A DNA stretch of 64,000 nt from Isoetes taiwanensis (Eukaryota > Streptophyta > Lycopodiopsida > Isoetales > Isoetaceae), in assembly GCA_021234155.1 (NCBI GenBank), contig JAJEKV010000025.1, forward strand, positions 15,122,390 to 15,186,389. The letters run 5' to 3'. Below the pieces are notes generated by a model, which was given only the letters and a program-made list of their open reading frames with translations, made no database searches and was not told where the DNA came from. Positions 12,320-23,468 of the stretch are shown piece after piece (positions within the stretch are counted from its first letter, which is position 1; each line of letters begins with the position of its first letter). Position numbers and translations under genes: made by a program.

Positions 12320-13290
12320 GTGAAGGTTTCCAGAAGAGATATCTTCTATCGACTAAGCCATGACCTCGCCGCTATCATGGCCAGACTTCTAGAGTTAGGG
12401 CCAGACAAAGAGCAAGAACGGTCACATGTAGCAAGCAGTAGCAGGGATCCAGAGGATGACCTCATGATCACATTTAACATCAAGATCCTGCTAGATTTAG
12501 TTAAGAACATGCCAGAATCAAAAAAGACATTTTGGCACAACTAACTCTAGATGTAATCCAACCCATCTAGATAGAGGACGAGGAAAACCTTCTGTTAGGA
12601 GAGATATGCGAAGAAGTAGGCCGCAAACCTATTAAGTTCTTTATGGCCTAGCACTATGGTTTGACAAGGACTTCCAGGTCAATGACTTGAAAGGCATACC
12701 TTCAGTGATTAAATAGCTCTTAGCCTACCAGCCAGTCATCCCAAAATCCCTCGCCATGCTAGGAGAAGTTACAAAACTTTTGAGCATCGGGAGACCAGGC
12801 GGGTCAAGCTCCCCATCAAGTTCACCACCAGCCATAGAAGAAGAAGAAGAAGAGGAAGGGGAAGAGTTGCTACAACAAGAAAATATATCGGGGAGGAATA
12901 TCTGTGCGAAGAAGTTTGAACCATTCATCGTGGATGAGATGATAGATAAAGCTAGACTCAATTAGGATCTCGTAAGATTCGTTACCTCGGCATTCTTTGC
13001 AAAGGACATTAAGTTTGTCAACCATGATCTTTCACCGCAAGGCCGAGTTTCATACGTGGCACTGCAAGCACCCACAAGCTGGCCAGGTTTAGAAGATCAG
13101 GTACAATAGCGGGCTGACCATATTAATGAAGAGGACCCTCATCCTCGCCTACTTTGGTCCCTAAAGAGGAGCATGGATGGACTTAAGCTTCTGACAGCAG
13201 TAGCAGAAGTAAGAGACGATAGCTTGGAAGACCGTTATATCCTCATCCACCCAATCTTGACCTTGAAAAAGATCATTGATACAAAAAAAA
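12320..13290 (+). pseudogene. Broken ORF of unknown family with acidic run
   Basis: Two open blocks (12320-12544 and 12756-12965) and a third after a stop (about 12966-13290) have protein-like composition and the same strand. The first includes RRDIFYRLSHDLAAIMARLLELG. The second has a Ser/Pro-rich stretch followed by seven or more glutamates encoded by a gaagaagaa microsatellite (12836-12862). The third reads through words such as FVTSAFFAKDIKFVNHDLSPQGRVSYVALQAP. Stops and frame changes separate them. I do not recognise the family; a transposon-encoded accessory protein is possible. Confidence 0.35.
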
Positions 13291-13324
13291 GTTACAAACA
13301 CATGAATTCATAGAAAAATAAGAA

Positions 13325-13398
13325 TTCCTCTAAGTATCAAACTCTGCAAAGTGTAATTTTATTCCTCTAAGTGTCAAACTCTGCAAAGTGTAATTTTA
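13325..13398 (+). repeat. 37-bp exact-length tandem duplication
   Basis: ttcctctaag.atcaaactct... occurs twice in a row (13325-13361 and 13362-13398) with one mismatch. Confidence 0.85.
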
Positions 13399-13399
13399 T

Positions 13400-14130
13400 T
13401 TTATTTTTCATAAATGATAATTACAAATGCACCGCTAAACGAACATAGTAGAGAAATTACGATGTTGATTGATGTTAGGGTAGGGTTGCCATGCTCCGCG
13501 CACTTAAGAGGCGTGAACCCATTAAATTGTCAAAAATTGGTCCAATTGGTTCCAGGTGTCATTGGATACCTAATCAGATATTCCAGCTGGTTGTCAAGAA
13601 ATCGCCCTTAAATAATATATGGTTAAAAAGTTATGGGCCTCCAAAGCGGAGGGGGTGTAAGTGCCCCCATTGCCATACACCTTGCCTCTCACGCCATGGC
13701 CGTAGCCTACTTTCGCGCCTCTCCAAGGCCTCCTGTCGCTACCTAGGTAGCCATGTATCGCGCTGGCATGTTCCAGCCTTCGCTATTATGGAAACCTAGA
13801 ACCACCATGTGCATAACCCTATTTCATGACCCAAGGCTCCGCCTCACATCCCTTCAGCTACTGGAATCGCGGTGGTACCTCACTCGACGGCCGCACGCTG
13901 TGCTCGCGGTCGCGCAACTCGAAATAACCATCATGGCCCAACGGTCCACTGAACGAGGGTACAGGGACCATCATTCGCTACCATTTCTGGCCCTTTTTCG
14001 AGCTTTTGCCAAACAATTCTCTCCTCCAGGCGTTCGATCTACCCCCAACTCGGACTTCTCCGCAGGATTTGGGAGGCTTATAGATTCCAGCACCCTGCAC
14101 AAATCGGCAGGGCCCTCATCATGCCAATTT
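13400..14130. other. Moderately GC-rich stretch, no supported gene
   Basis: Overlapping open frames occur on the plus strand (13491-13799, 13753-14139) but carry no recognisable motif. I read this as the upstream region of the small ORF at 14313. Confidence 0.3.
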
Positions 14131-14134
14131 TGGT

Positions 14135-14142
14135 TATAAAAA
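14135..14142 (+). promoter_or_regulatory. Possible TATA box for the 14313 ORF
   Basis: tataaaaa lies about 180 bp upstream of the first ATG of the 14313-14660 frame, in GC-rich surroundings. Positional inference only. Confidence 0.35.
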
Positions 14143-14312
14143 GTGGTGCGCTTTCTTTCAATTGACATCCCAGCACCTCGTTCCGGCTAGCACCTCGCTC
14201 CGGCTTGCTCATCTCCCAGCATTCTTGCATCCAATCAACTCCGAGCTCAAGGGTAATGTTTGCTCTTCAAAGAGACTGGTTGTAGGGTTTAGTTTATCTG
14301 ATTCATCTCCTT

Positions 14313-14660
14313 TTGGTCTGGAACACCATGGAAGGGCAATGGAGGCGTGGCCAAGGCATTACAGGAGGTGGTTACCGCAAGCTGCCTACGACACCTTCTC
14401 CGTCGAAGAAGAGGGAGCGCCATTATTCTGATGCATCTGTGCAGACAGAGGAGCTTGGCTCCTTCACTTTGAAGAACTGCCTTGTTAATCGGGAGGAAAT
14501 CTTCGCTGTCGTCGGATCCAATCTCAATGTGGTGGTCACACCCGAGATCTCTGATCAGATCCAGCATGCAAAGGGTGAGCATGACCTGGTGCACTGCAGC
14601 GTGACGGTGGCTGAGGGGGGCAATGTAAAGTTTGAAAGTCCTGTCAATCTGGATACCTGA
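14313..14660 (+). CDS. Small unrecognised protein
   Basis: A 115-codon frame starts at 14313; a second ATG at 14328 gives a start reading MEGQWRRGQGITGGGYRKL. The product has a basic Gly-rich N-terminus, an SPSKKRERHYSDASVQTEE segment, and a C-terminal half with alternating hydrophobic and charged residues (VNREEIFAVVGSNLNVVVTPEISDQI). I know no family match. A TATA-like string lies upstream, and 3' sequence rich in T/A follows. It could be a real small gene, or an accessory ORF of the mobile DNA around it. Confidence 0.35.
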   Translation: MVWNTMEGQWRRGQGITGGGYRKLPTTPSPSKKRERHYSDASVQTEELGSFTLKNCLVNREEIFAVVGSNLNVVVTPEISDQIQHAKGEHDLVHCSVTVAEGGNVKFESPVNLDT

Positions 14661-14699
14661 GCTATGCTGGTGATGCTTGGCCAAATGGACGGCCCTTTG

Positions 14700-15373
14700 A
14701 AACCTGCCATGTTTTTATATGCCCTTCTATGTTTTTCTATTTATGTTTTGTTGTATTTTGAAAGAGTGCCATTTTGCAAGCGTGTTTTGTAAAGACATTT
14801 TATGGAAGCAACAATGTAATTGCCCGAAAGGCACTTTGAATGAAATATGTCATTGCATTACAAAATCTGATAACACAAACAGTTTTGTCCTTATCTTTCT
14901 ATCATGGCTTCTTTGGCCATTAAGTATATCTTCTATTCTTCTACTGTCTCGTCCGAGTCATAATCATCCTGCATTAATTGATAAGATTTAGTAATAAAGC
15001 ACACGGTTCTGTCCATCCCAAATCACAGGCCAGCAGATGACATACCTTATCTGCAACATTCGTGTTCAAAGAGATGGCTGATGTAGCCTCTTGGACCTGC
15101 ATAGACAGAGGTGTTACCAAATGCTACATTGAATGAATTGTATATAAAAAGAGTTATACCTCTGCCTTGTCTGCTCTCCAAACCCTGAAGAAACCCTCGT
15201 CCATGCCACGTGCTGTTGCAAGAGCTTGGGCATCTACACCTATTTCAGCCATCTCCCTAATGTGCATGGCCTTGTCAATTGCAAGCACACCTTCATTTCC
15301 TAGCCCTGTGTTGGCTTCAGCATAGTTAATCCACCCTTGTGTGTCCATCCTCAAGGAGCGTGCAAGAGGGCTG
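14700..15373. other. Mostly noncoding
   Basis: A short minus-strand frame (15354-15154, 66 codons) reads like protein (GWINYAEANTGLGNEGVLAIDKAM...), and an exon or transposon fragment is possible, but no family is recognised. Otherwise nothing is seen. Confidence 0.3.
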
Positions 15374-15386
15374 AACTGTCTTTCAC
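15374..15386 (+). repeat. Candidate target-site duplication, left of LINE
   Basis: aactgtctttcac here resembles the sequence right after the poly(A) run at 22959 (aactgtcttttttcac), differing by the length of the T run. If real it fixes the LINE 5' end at about 15387. Confidence 0.35.
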
Positions 15387-15561
15387 CCGGGCGCTTGACA
15401 CGTCAGCAATGTGCGCCATTTTTCTTGATTGCTTTGTCTTATATGATTCAAACACAAATCTTGATCTGCTGTGCTAATTCAAGCTGTTTCTGAAGGCAAT
15501 TTGTGGGATTTGGATTGCTAGTCTTGTAGGGGCTTGCAATTCTCATGATTCCCCTCATCAA

Positions 15562-15867
15562 ATGCCACAAATGGATACCAATGTCTTCACAATTATCAAG
15601 CATAACTCGAGATTGACCTGTGGAAATCTGAAAGGCTCCCCCTCTGACTTGTGGAATTCGCTAATCTCAACGGCTTTTCCGTAAGAACTATTTGCTCCTC
15701 GAAAGTATTCATTTGTTCCGAGTTCAGTAGAATTTGAAGTGGAGATTGTAGAATCTTGGCTACAGGAATTCATTGGAAAGAAAGAAGTCTCAGCTTCGGG
15801 CATTTTTCATGTTCATTGTGATTGGGCTGCATCCAAGATTGTGGTAAAAGTCTACTCCGAGCAATGA
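15562..15867 (+). pseudogene. Short leader ORF upstream of LINE ORF1, one stop
   Basis: From the ATG at 15562 a plus-strand frame of 102 codons ends at a TGA (15865-15867) and is interrupted by one TAA around codon 41. The C-terminal half reads FVPSSVEFEVEIVESWLQEFIG. No family recognised. It may be a decayed N-terminal part of LINE ORF1 or chance. Confidence 0.25.
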
Positions 15868-16076
15868 TTCATGTCTTGGCGTCTGGTTTCTTTCAATTTG
15901 GTACTGAGTGTGGCTTTCCGACTTCTCAAATTTAGATAGGCTCTTTCCCTGTTTTTTCCTTGCCCTTTGTTTTCCCCTCCTGCCAATCCGCACATGTTCC
16001 TTTTGCTTTTTGTAGTTTTCACCGGTTCTTTTCTCGTGATGGCTCTCAAAGGCAAAAAATTACCCTAAATTTCTCT

Positions 16077-18515
16077 CCATTCTTCACGCTTTTGCTGAAT
16101 TTGCGCCCTCTGATCGACCCGAGCTTCTCAAACAGTTAAGATCCTTTCATGAAAATCCTAAAAATTTCATTTTCTTTGGTAATTTTGCTAATTCATGCAT
16201 TGGGCAGTCTTCAATGGATCCTTTATCTTTTAGAGTCCCATGCTGGGATAATCTTTCCAAGGATCCGGATTTCTTAGGCCGACTGCCAAGCATTGACCCC
16301 GTCCTCCAAATTCCTATTGCTTATGGAGACAAAAGATCAGACCAACCAATGTCTTCAGATGCTACTATGGACAAGATCCTGGGAGATATCCGCCCTTCCA
16401 AGGGTCCGTTCAGTGCTAGAAAGAAGGCTATTTTCAATGGTATTTCCTTAGATCTCCCCTCTGTTCATGCAAAATTGAATTCATTCCATGACTCTGCAGT
16501 AATTGTTAAAACAAATAAGCATGGGATTAAATTAGACAAGCTTTGGGCTTTCTGCTTGAACTTACAGAAGGGTATGCTAATAAATGCCGTTTACTGGCTT
16601 CACTTTCCATATATTATGATTGAATGTGGCAATTAAAAGATGCGCCAATTTTCTACTAAATCATGGTCCCATGGCTTTTGAATCCTTCCAAACTTACCTT
16701 TCTTAAATGGGATCCCAAATTTGAAGTAGCCAATTTGGACAATCTTTAAAATCGCTTCTACCACTCTTCATGGCCTAAACCCTATATCTTTGGAATGAAG
16801 ATTGCCTTAAACTATTATTTGACTAAATTGGTTCTTATATTTGCACCGAATTCTCCCCATATAGACCACCCGGCTCCATTGTGGAAAGCTTGATATTTCC
16901 AAAGACATTCCCCTCCACATTCCCTTTCAAGATGTTTTTGGAAAAGTAGCCTCTCTGGATTTGAGATGGTCTGGCTTGCCACCTCAGTGAATTGTAAGGT
17001 TAGACATTTTTGGTATGATTCCTGCAAGGAATTATCAGCTACTCGTGAGCAGAATTCAAGTGTTCCTAAAAAGCTATCTGATAACTATCAAGTCAATAAG
17101 CAGGTCAACCAAAAAGTCAATATCAGTAATGAGGTCAACAGTCAGCAGATTATGCAAAATTCAAAAGGATCAGTTACTGATCATCAAGATCTTGAGGAGA
17201 ACCTTGGTGACCCATGCATTATCTCCAAAGATAGCAATTTTCAGTGGACTAAAGTTAATGGCAGCTACAAAAGAATTCAAAGGAGAAAGCAGTTAAGAGA
17301 AGCAGAGCTCAAAAATGGGGAAGCATCTAATAAGGGAAAGACTAAAGGTGACTTTGTGAAGACCTTTAGGAATGGTAAAACTCAGCAAGTCAATGTGTTG
17401 CAAAACCATGAGAATTCTGCCAAAATTACTGAAAAGGATAACAGCTTGGCAAAAGTCAGAAATCTTCATGACACATTGAACAAAATTATTATGGATGCTA
17501 AGTTTTCTGCCAAGAGCAAGGAGAATGCTGATATTCTCAACTCCTGGTTAAGAATGGTCCATTAAACAAGAAAAATAAACATGGTAAATCTCTGAAACAA
17601 ATTAGGTTGGAAAAAGAACAGTCTATGATTGATCCCAAAGATACTCTGGTGGAGGTTGTTCCAGCACCTATTCCTGCTATATCAATGGAGAACAATCAAA
17701 TTATTCTCCCAAAAAATGTTGCTGAATCAAGTTATGTTCAAGAATCTCATACGGCTGCTGATCACTTAATTGGTAATTCTAACCAATTCCAGGTATTAGC
17801 TAATCTTAACCCTGAACTTGATTTGGAAGTTTTGTTGAGCAAACCATGTGAAGGTAAGCTGAGCACTATTCAATCCCCAATTATTGATCTTACACCAGCC
17901 CCTGATCCTCCCCCTCCTCAACCTTTAAATATTGCTTTTGATATTGCTCAGCAGCTGGTATCTTTGCAAGAGGGCCTCAGTGCACAGGGCCAACAATTCT
18001 GTCAGTATAATCTTATGGATGAAGAAATTGTACAAGATACTCCAGAAAGGGATGTAGCTGGCCTGGATTATGACAATAATTGGATGGTTAGTGACAAGAA
18101 CATGACAGTTGACTCTACTCAAGAAAATGCTGTTGTCCTGCAAGAAGACCTAACTCGGCCTGAGGAAAATAGCAAATCAGGTCATGTTTCTTCTCTTTCC
18201 CCATCTTTTATGCATAATCCTTTAAATCTTCCTGTATATCCTAAAAATAGAATGTTTGAATTCATTCCTGGAGGATCCTCAGATATTAGTGATGATGAAA
18301 TTGAAAATGCAAATGATAAAGAAAATTGGGAAGGGGACAAATTTCTTGTTGAATGCTCGATCTTTGGATTAACTGCCAAATCTGAAGCCTCTAGACCCAA
18401 TGCCTTATCTAAGTATAAGAAGAATAATTCAACTCTTGCTGACCTCACTAATACTCCTGCTGCTAACACTAGAAGTAAACATAGAAAAGGGAAAAAGAAA
18501 AAGAGATATATTTGA
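16077..18515 (+). pseudogene. LINE ORF1 (DUF4283-like RNA-binding region plus low-complexity tail)
   Basis: Plus-strand blocks at about 16077-16636, 16680-16990 (several frames), 16966-17565 and 17607-18515 read as one ORF1. The first has FHENPKNFIFFGNFAN, then MDPLSFRVPCWDNLSKDPDFLG; blocks around 16780-16960 (PKPYIFGMKIALNYYLTKLVLIFAP...) look like the DUF4283 region of plant L1 ORF1. The rest is hydrophilic and ends in a Lys/Arg tail (RSKHRKGKKKKR). The expected zinc knuckle is not visible. At least three frameshifts or stops are present (near 16636, 16990 and 17560). ORF1 proteins bind the element RNA and act as chaperones in the ribonucleoprotein. Confidence 0.6.
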
Positions 18516-18572
18516 CTTTCTGTTTTGCTGTTTCCTTTTCTTTCTTCTGGATTTTCTAAGCTCAAAAGTATA

Positions 18573-21500
18573 ATGAGGATTTTATCTTGGAATGTTAGAG
18601 GAATTAAAGGTCCTATTAAAAGGAGAAGAACTATTTCTCAAATCAGAAACTATAATGCTGATGTGATCTTGCTCCAAGAGCTTAAACTTCCAAAGTTTGA
18701 AACTTCTAATCTTGGTGACTGGATTTATCCAGGATCTCCACCTGGATTGAGGCCACTGGTAGAAGTGGTGGCATCATTATGATCTGGAAAAGCCTTGAAC
18801 ATCTTAGCTTCTTCAATTCCCCTTCTAAATTGTGGCAAGCTATTACCTTCAAATATCAAAATTCTGTTTTTGGTATCATTAACATTTATGCCCCCACTTG
18901 CCCAAAGGATAGGGAGTTGCTCTGGACTGATATTAGTTCTTGGTTGCAGAATAATACTATCTCGGATTGGATTGTTGGTGGTGATTTTAATAACACCCCT
19001 TCATGGAACATGAAATTAGGGAATAATATTAATATGTCTGCCTCCGAGAGATGTAATTGGAATAGCTTCATCTCTGATTCTTCTCTTGTGCATGTCCCCT
19101 CTTCTACAGCTTCCTTTACTTGGTCTAACAAACAAAAAGGGGATAAAAGGGTCTACTGTGCACTTGATAGATTTTATGTCTGTAGTCCTAACTCCTCTCT
19201 TTGGGATAATTGTTTTGTTACAAGTGATGAAGGGAATATAATTTCCGATCACCAGTCACAATTCCTGTGCACAAGGCAATTGACTCAAATTCCAAGAGAT
19301 GGAAATATTCTCTACAAGTTCAATTGTGCTCTTCTTGAAAATGATTGTGAATGAGTTCAAGGCATTCTATCAGGAACTTCAATCTAATTGCAGTCAACAA
19401 TCTATGAAAAGCTTTTATGCTAAGATCAAGAAGGCCAAAAGCTGGATTAAAGAATGGTCAAGGAATAAGCATCTTGCCAGATTGAAGGAGAAAGAAGAGT
19501 TGTTGACACACATGAGAAACATAAGATCCCTACTGCAGGATGATCCCTACAATCTTAACTTGCAAGTGGGTGAAGAATTAGTTGAAAATTTCCTCAAAAG
19601 TATTGAGGAGATGGAAGCTAAAAGCTCAACAATCAAGTGCAAAGTCAAATTTAACAAAGATATGGATTGTGGTAGCTCAAGGTTCTTTTTTAAAGTAGCC
19701 AAAGCTAGGCTGCTCAGAAATTCTATTACTGAAGTCAGAACTGATGCTGGATTATGCTTGGATGATCCAAAGTTTATCAGATCCTTCTTTCATGACAATT
19801 ATGCCTCTCTTTTCTCTAAAGTGACCTCTCATCAAATTGACTCCTCAAGAGAGAGGAATTTCCTTGATCTGATAGACAAGATTATCCCTTCTTCTATTGA
19901 CACTATGGGTGATTCTTTTATTGTTCCTGAATTCTACATTCACTTATGGGATCTTTTGAAAGATGATGTTATCTCAATGGTGAGAGGCTTTTGGGAAGCT
20001 AATCACCTGCACTCATCTATCTCTGCTGGCCTCATTGCTCTTATCCCTAAGATAGACAATCCTTCTGCTTTCTCAGATTGGAGACCTATATCTCTCACCA
20101 ATACTTCCTATAAAATTTGTGCCAAAGTCATTGCCAACATTACTGCCATGGAGGGTCTTCATTGGAATAAAGTCTCCAACCAAAATTGTGTGCTTGTAAA
20201 GTTAGACTTCAAGAGAGCCTTTGACACTGTTAGATGGGATTTCCTTGACATTGCTCTCACTAAGTTTGGCTTTCATCCTAAACTCAGGCTTTTAATTCAT
20301 GGTCTGAATATTCACTCAAACTCTGCTGTCATTGTCAATGGATCTCCCTCTCATTTCTTCCCTCTTTCTCGTGGTGTGAGACAGGGTTGCCCTCTTGCTC
20401 CATACCTCTTCTTAATTGTGGCTGAAATGCTTACAAGGGCTGTAATTCATCTGAAAAATCTTGGAGAGATTAGGGGTCTTCAAATGCCAAACATTGAGGG
20501 ATTTTGCCTTACCATTTTCAATATATCGATGATACCTTTGCTTTCCTTGATGCTGATCTCTCTAACATTGAAACTTCCTTGGAAATCGTTAAACAATTCT
20601 CAGCTGCCTCTGGTGTGAATCTAAATCTGGCAAAATTTGTTATCATAGGAGATAATATTCAGCCAAACTTTGCTGATATCAAGGTCCTCAACTGTAATCA
20701 AGCTTCTACTTTGTTGGGAATGCCTCTCTCTCTTAATCCTTTCCTGAAAGGTCTTTGGCAACCTATCATTGATAGAATTAAGAAGAAGCTGAATCATTTT
20801 AGAGGGGGTTTATCTTTTGCAGGTAGGACTATTATTGCTAATTCAGTCCTTGCTAGCTCTCACATCTACTTTTCTTCTGCCCTAGTGGCTCCTAAAGCTA
20901 CCTATCAAGAAATTGAGAAATTAGTAAGAAAATTCATATGGAAGGGGTCTCACTTAGTAGGTTGGAATTATGTTGCCAAGCCAAAGAAAAATGGTGGTCT
21001 GGGATGTAAGGATCTTCATCTGCAAGCTTGTGCCCTGGCTGGGAAATATGCGTGGAATTCTCTTGTGTCTAATTCTAGTCCTGCTTTTCAATTTGTAAAA
21101 TTCTGGCTTCATAGCTCCCATGTGGATGGTCACCCTTCCTTAAGTCATATCTTGCCTGATTCCTGCTTCAATAATCTCCACCCTGGTCCTAATACTTCCC
21201 CTCTCATAAGGAATATAATCATGGCTTGGAATAGTTCAATCCTGCTTTGAATATGCTGCCCCTAATGACCTTAACCTTCAAATGTCTATTTTCTGGAATC
21301 CTATCCTTAGTGATCATGCAAACAATGTTATGGCCCTGAGGCACCCAAGAATTTATAAAAAGTGGACTGATCATGGTTTCAGGTTTCTGAGTGATCTATA
21401 TTTAGATGGTAAATTTATTTCTTGGACAGCCTTTAGGAGAATTCTGCAAGGTACTTCAAGTGACAGAAAGATATATTACCATATCAGATCCATTCTTCCT

Positions 21501-22185
21501 TACCTTTGGCAAATGTCATTATAAGGTAAGCAAGATCTACTCAATCATTAATGAGTCTGCTGCTCCCTCAAAGGCTTCATCCAAATGGTCTATTTCTGAT
21601 GAGGATGGTAAGATTCTGTTTTATGAAGTATGGCATTCTTATTGTTTTCCTAAGGTAAGTTTCTTTATCTGGTTATTGGCAAACAAGAGTATTTCTACAT
21701 TACAAATGACCTCGAGAAGATATGGGAACATTTCCCCAAATTGCCAGCTTGGTTGCAGTATGGAAGAGAGCACTGAGCACATTTTTCTATGTCCTAAGCT
21801 CAATTCTTTCTGGTCTTGGTTCAATGAGAAGTTAGGCTTCCTCTTCCCTATGAAAGTTAATGGCAATCTCTTATCCCATATTCAAAACAATTGTGCCTTT
21901 GCCAATACTATTATGTTCATTGCCTTGTGGAATATTTGGAAAGCAAGAAATAGAGTTGTGTATGGTAAAAAGAACTTCTCTACCTTTTGGATTAAGATGC
22001 ATTTCCAGCTTGACATTGAATCTACTGCAACAGCTCACAAAAGGAAATTGGCTTACAAATATAACAGGAAGTGGGACTCAATTGGTGCCTTTAGGGGGGC
22101 TTTTGAGTTGTTTGTATCTAATTTATGTGTTATTAATTCTAACTCTGTATTTTGTGATGATGCTAGCATATCTGAGAGTTTGTAA
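18573..22185 (+). pseudogene. LINE ORF2: endonuclease, reverse transcriptase, zf-RVT
   Basis: The start is chosen at MRILSWNVRG (18573), the usual beginning of the apurinic-type endonuclease. Further endonuclease marks are VILLQELKL, INIYAP, GGDFNN and SDH (about 19240). The RT follows: LIALIPKIDN...WRPISLTN, VLVKLDFKRAFDTV, RGVRQGCPLAPYLF, and the catalytic YIDD (about 20525). The C-terminal zf-RVT region has a cysteine followed by EHIFLCPKLNSFW and NIWKARNRVVYG. Frameshifts lie near 18780, 19350, 20510, 21245 and 21520. Between the fingers block and FKRAF the text jumps directly, so the segment that normally carries the GR.I.DN-type motif is missing. The protein would nick DNA and copy RNA by target-primed reverse transcription in intact elements; this one cannot. 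Confidence 0.88.
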
Positions 22186-22942
22186 AGAAAGCCTTGGGGA
22201 GTTGGGTGACACCAAGAAGGATGCGGATCAAGAACTTGAGCTTTTCTGGAGCAGCATGAATAGATCTGAATCTGCTATAGGCATGAAATCAAGTCTACCT
22301 CAAGCCTTCAAGAAAGGGAAGTGACTCCGATGTTGCATGTTCGACTTTTTTTATCTATGTACCACTATTATATGTCGGTGAACCAATTCTCAAGATAGGG
22401 AACTGATGACTATACGCGATAGACTTTTTGGCAGATCTATATGGTTCCTTACTGCGCTTTATGTGAATTTGAGTCCTCTTGCATTGATGACATTGCCGAC
22501 AAGATGAAGACTCCTACATTTTTGGATCTGCGCAGACCTTTCTATGCACACTTTAATGCCAAACTGGACTCCCTTTGCTCTTAAGCTTGCCAATATCCTA
22601 AACCTTTATTGGAACTCCTGGGACTGTTTTCTCACCAACCTGAACATCCTTTGCTCAACCTTGCTTCCTAATCTTGTTTTGGTTTTAGCTAGTACAGGAT
22701 AATTGTTGAAGTTTGCTGGGGTCGTGACTCTTTTTTTCTTCATCAACAGACTGTTAATTGTTAATTTTGACTTATCAACAAGTCAAAATTTAACTCTGAT
22801 TACATCTTTTGACTAGTTCTCCACTCACCTCGTGGTGATGAACACAATCTAGGGACATTTTGTTTCAATGATCTTTGCTATGTTTAGTAGGTCTACCATG
22901 TACTGTTTTTCTTGATTAATGGAAAAACCAACTCTTACCCTC

Positions 22943-22960
22943 AAAAAAAAAAAAAAAAAA
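22943..22960 (+). other. Poly(A) tail of the LINE
   Basis: An 18-base A run after a 3' UTR of about 750 bp, at the expected 3' end of a plus-strand LINE. Confidence 0.8.
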
Positions 22961-23468
22961 CTGTCTTTTTTCACTGGCAAGATCCCATCTCTCCAAGGGG
23001 CTCCTAATGTTGCTTATCTTGTTTGCTGTAGATTTGACCAACGGAATACACCCTTCTATGCTGATTGACTGGGGGTTGACCTCATCTCCCACACATAAGT
23101 GAGTGTCTTCGAGACTGCACTCCACATCCTGTGTCTCTAGTAGGTTGTTTGGTTGGCTGCTTGGAACATAGGCCTCAGAATTATCCTCATTCACATTAGG
23201 TCTAGATGCACTGCAATGAGTAGGACTTAAACCATGCGCCTTTCAGCGAGGCGTAATGACCAGCCTCCTTTGCTTTGCGGCCTCGTTCAATGGTCTCGAC
23301 AACCAAATACAACCCGAACTCTTGATTGGCCAGCCTAGATACATGAAATCCCTCGGCCTCTTAGCGGGAGGCGCATATAAGGCCTGCGCTTTTCTACTCT
23401 CCCTTTTCGCCTGTTTTGCGGCGGCCCTTCTTTGGGCTCCTCTTTTCTACCCTCCCCTCTTTGCTGCC
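22961..23468. other. Spacer between LINE and DDE transposon
   Basis: No gene. A GC-rich part (23230-23470) includes a TATA-like gcatataaggcc at about 23372 on the plus strand, with no convincing ORF downstream of it. Confidence 0.35.

Larger units (their letters stand above)
15387..22960 (+). mobile_element. L1-type LINE retrotransposon, near full length, inactive
   Basis: Two-ORF non-LTR element: an ORF1 region (about 16077-18515), a 57-bp gap, ORF2 (18573-22185) with endonuclease, reverse transcriptase and a C-terminal zinc-finger domain, a 3' UTR, and an 18-base poly(A) run (22943-22960). A possible target duplication lies at 15374. Several frame changes and an internal deletion in the RT show it is dead. 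The 5' boundary rests only on the imperfect duplication; coding homology begins near 16077. Confidence 0.75.

Noticed and set aside
15558-16055. Minus-strand ORFs under the LINE 5' part
   Set aside because: They are complements of the plus-strand LINE leader/ORF1 region and contain no motif.
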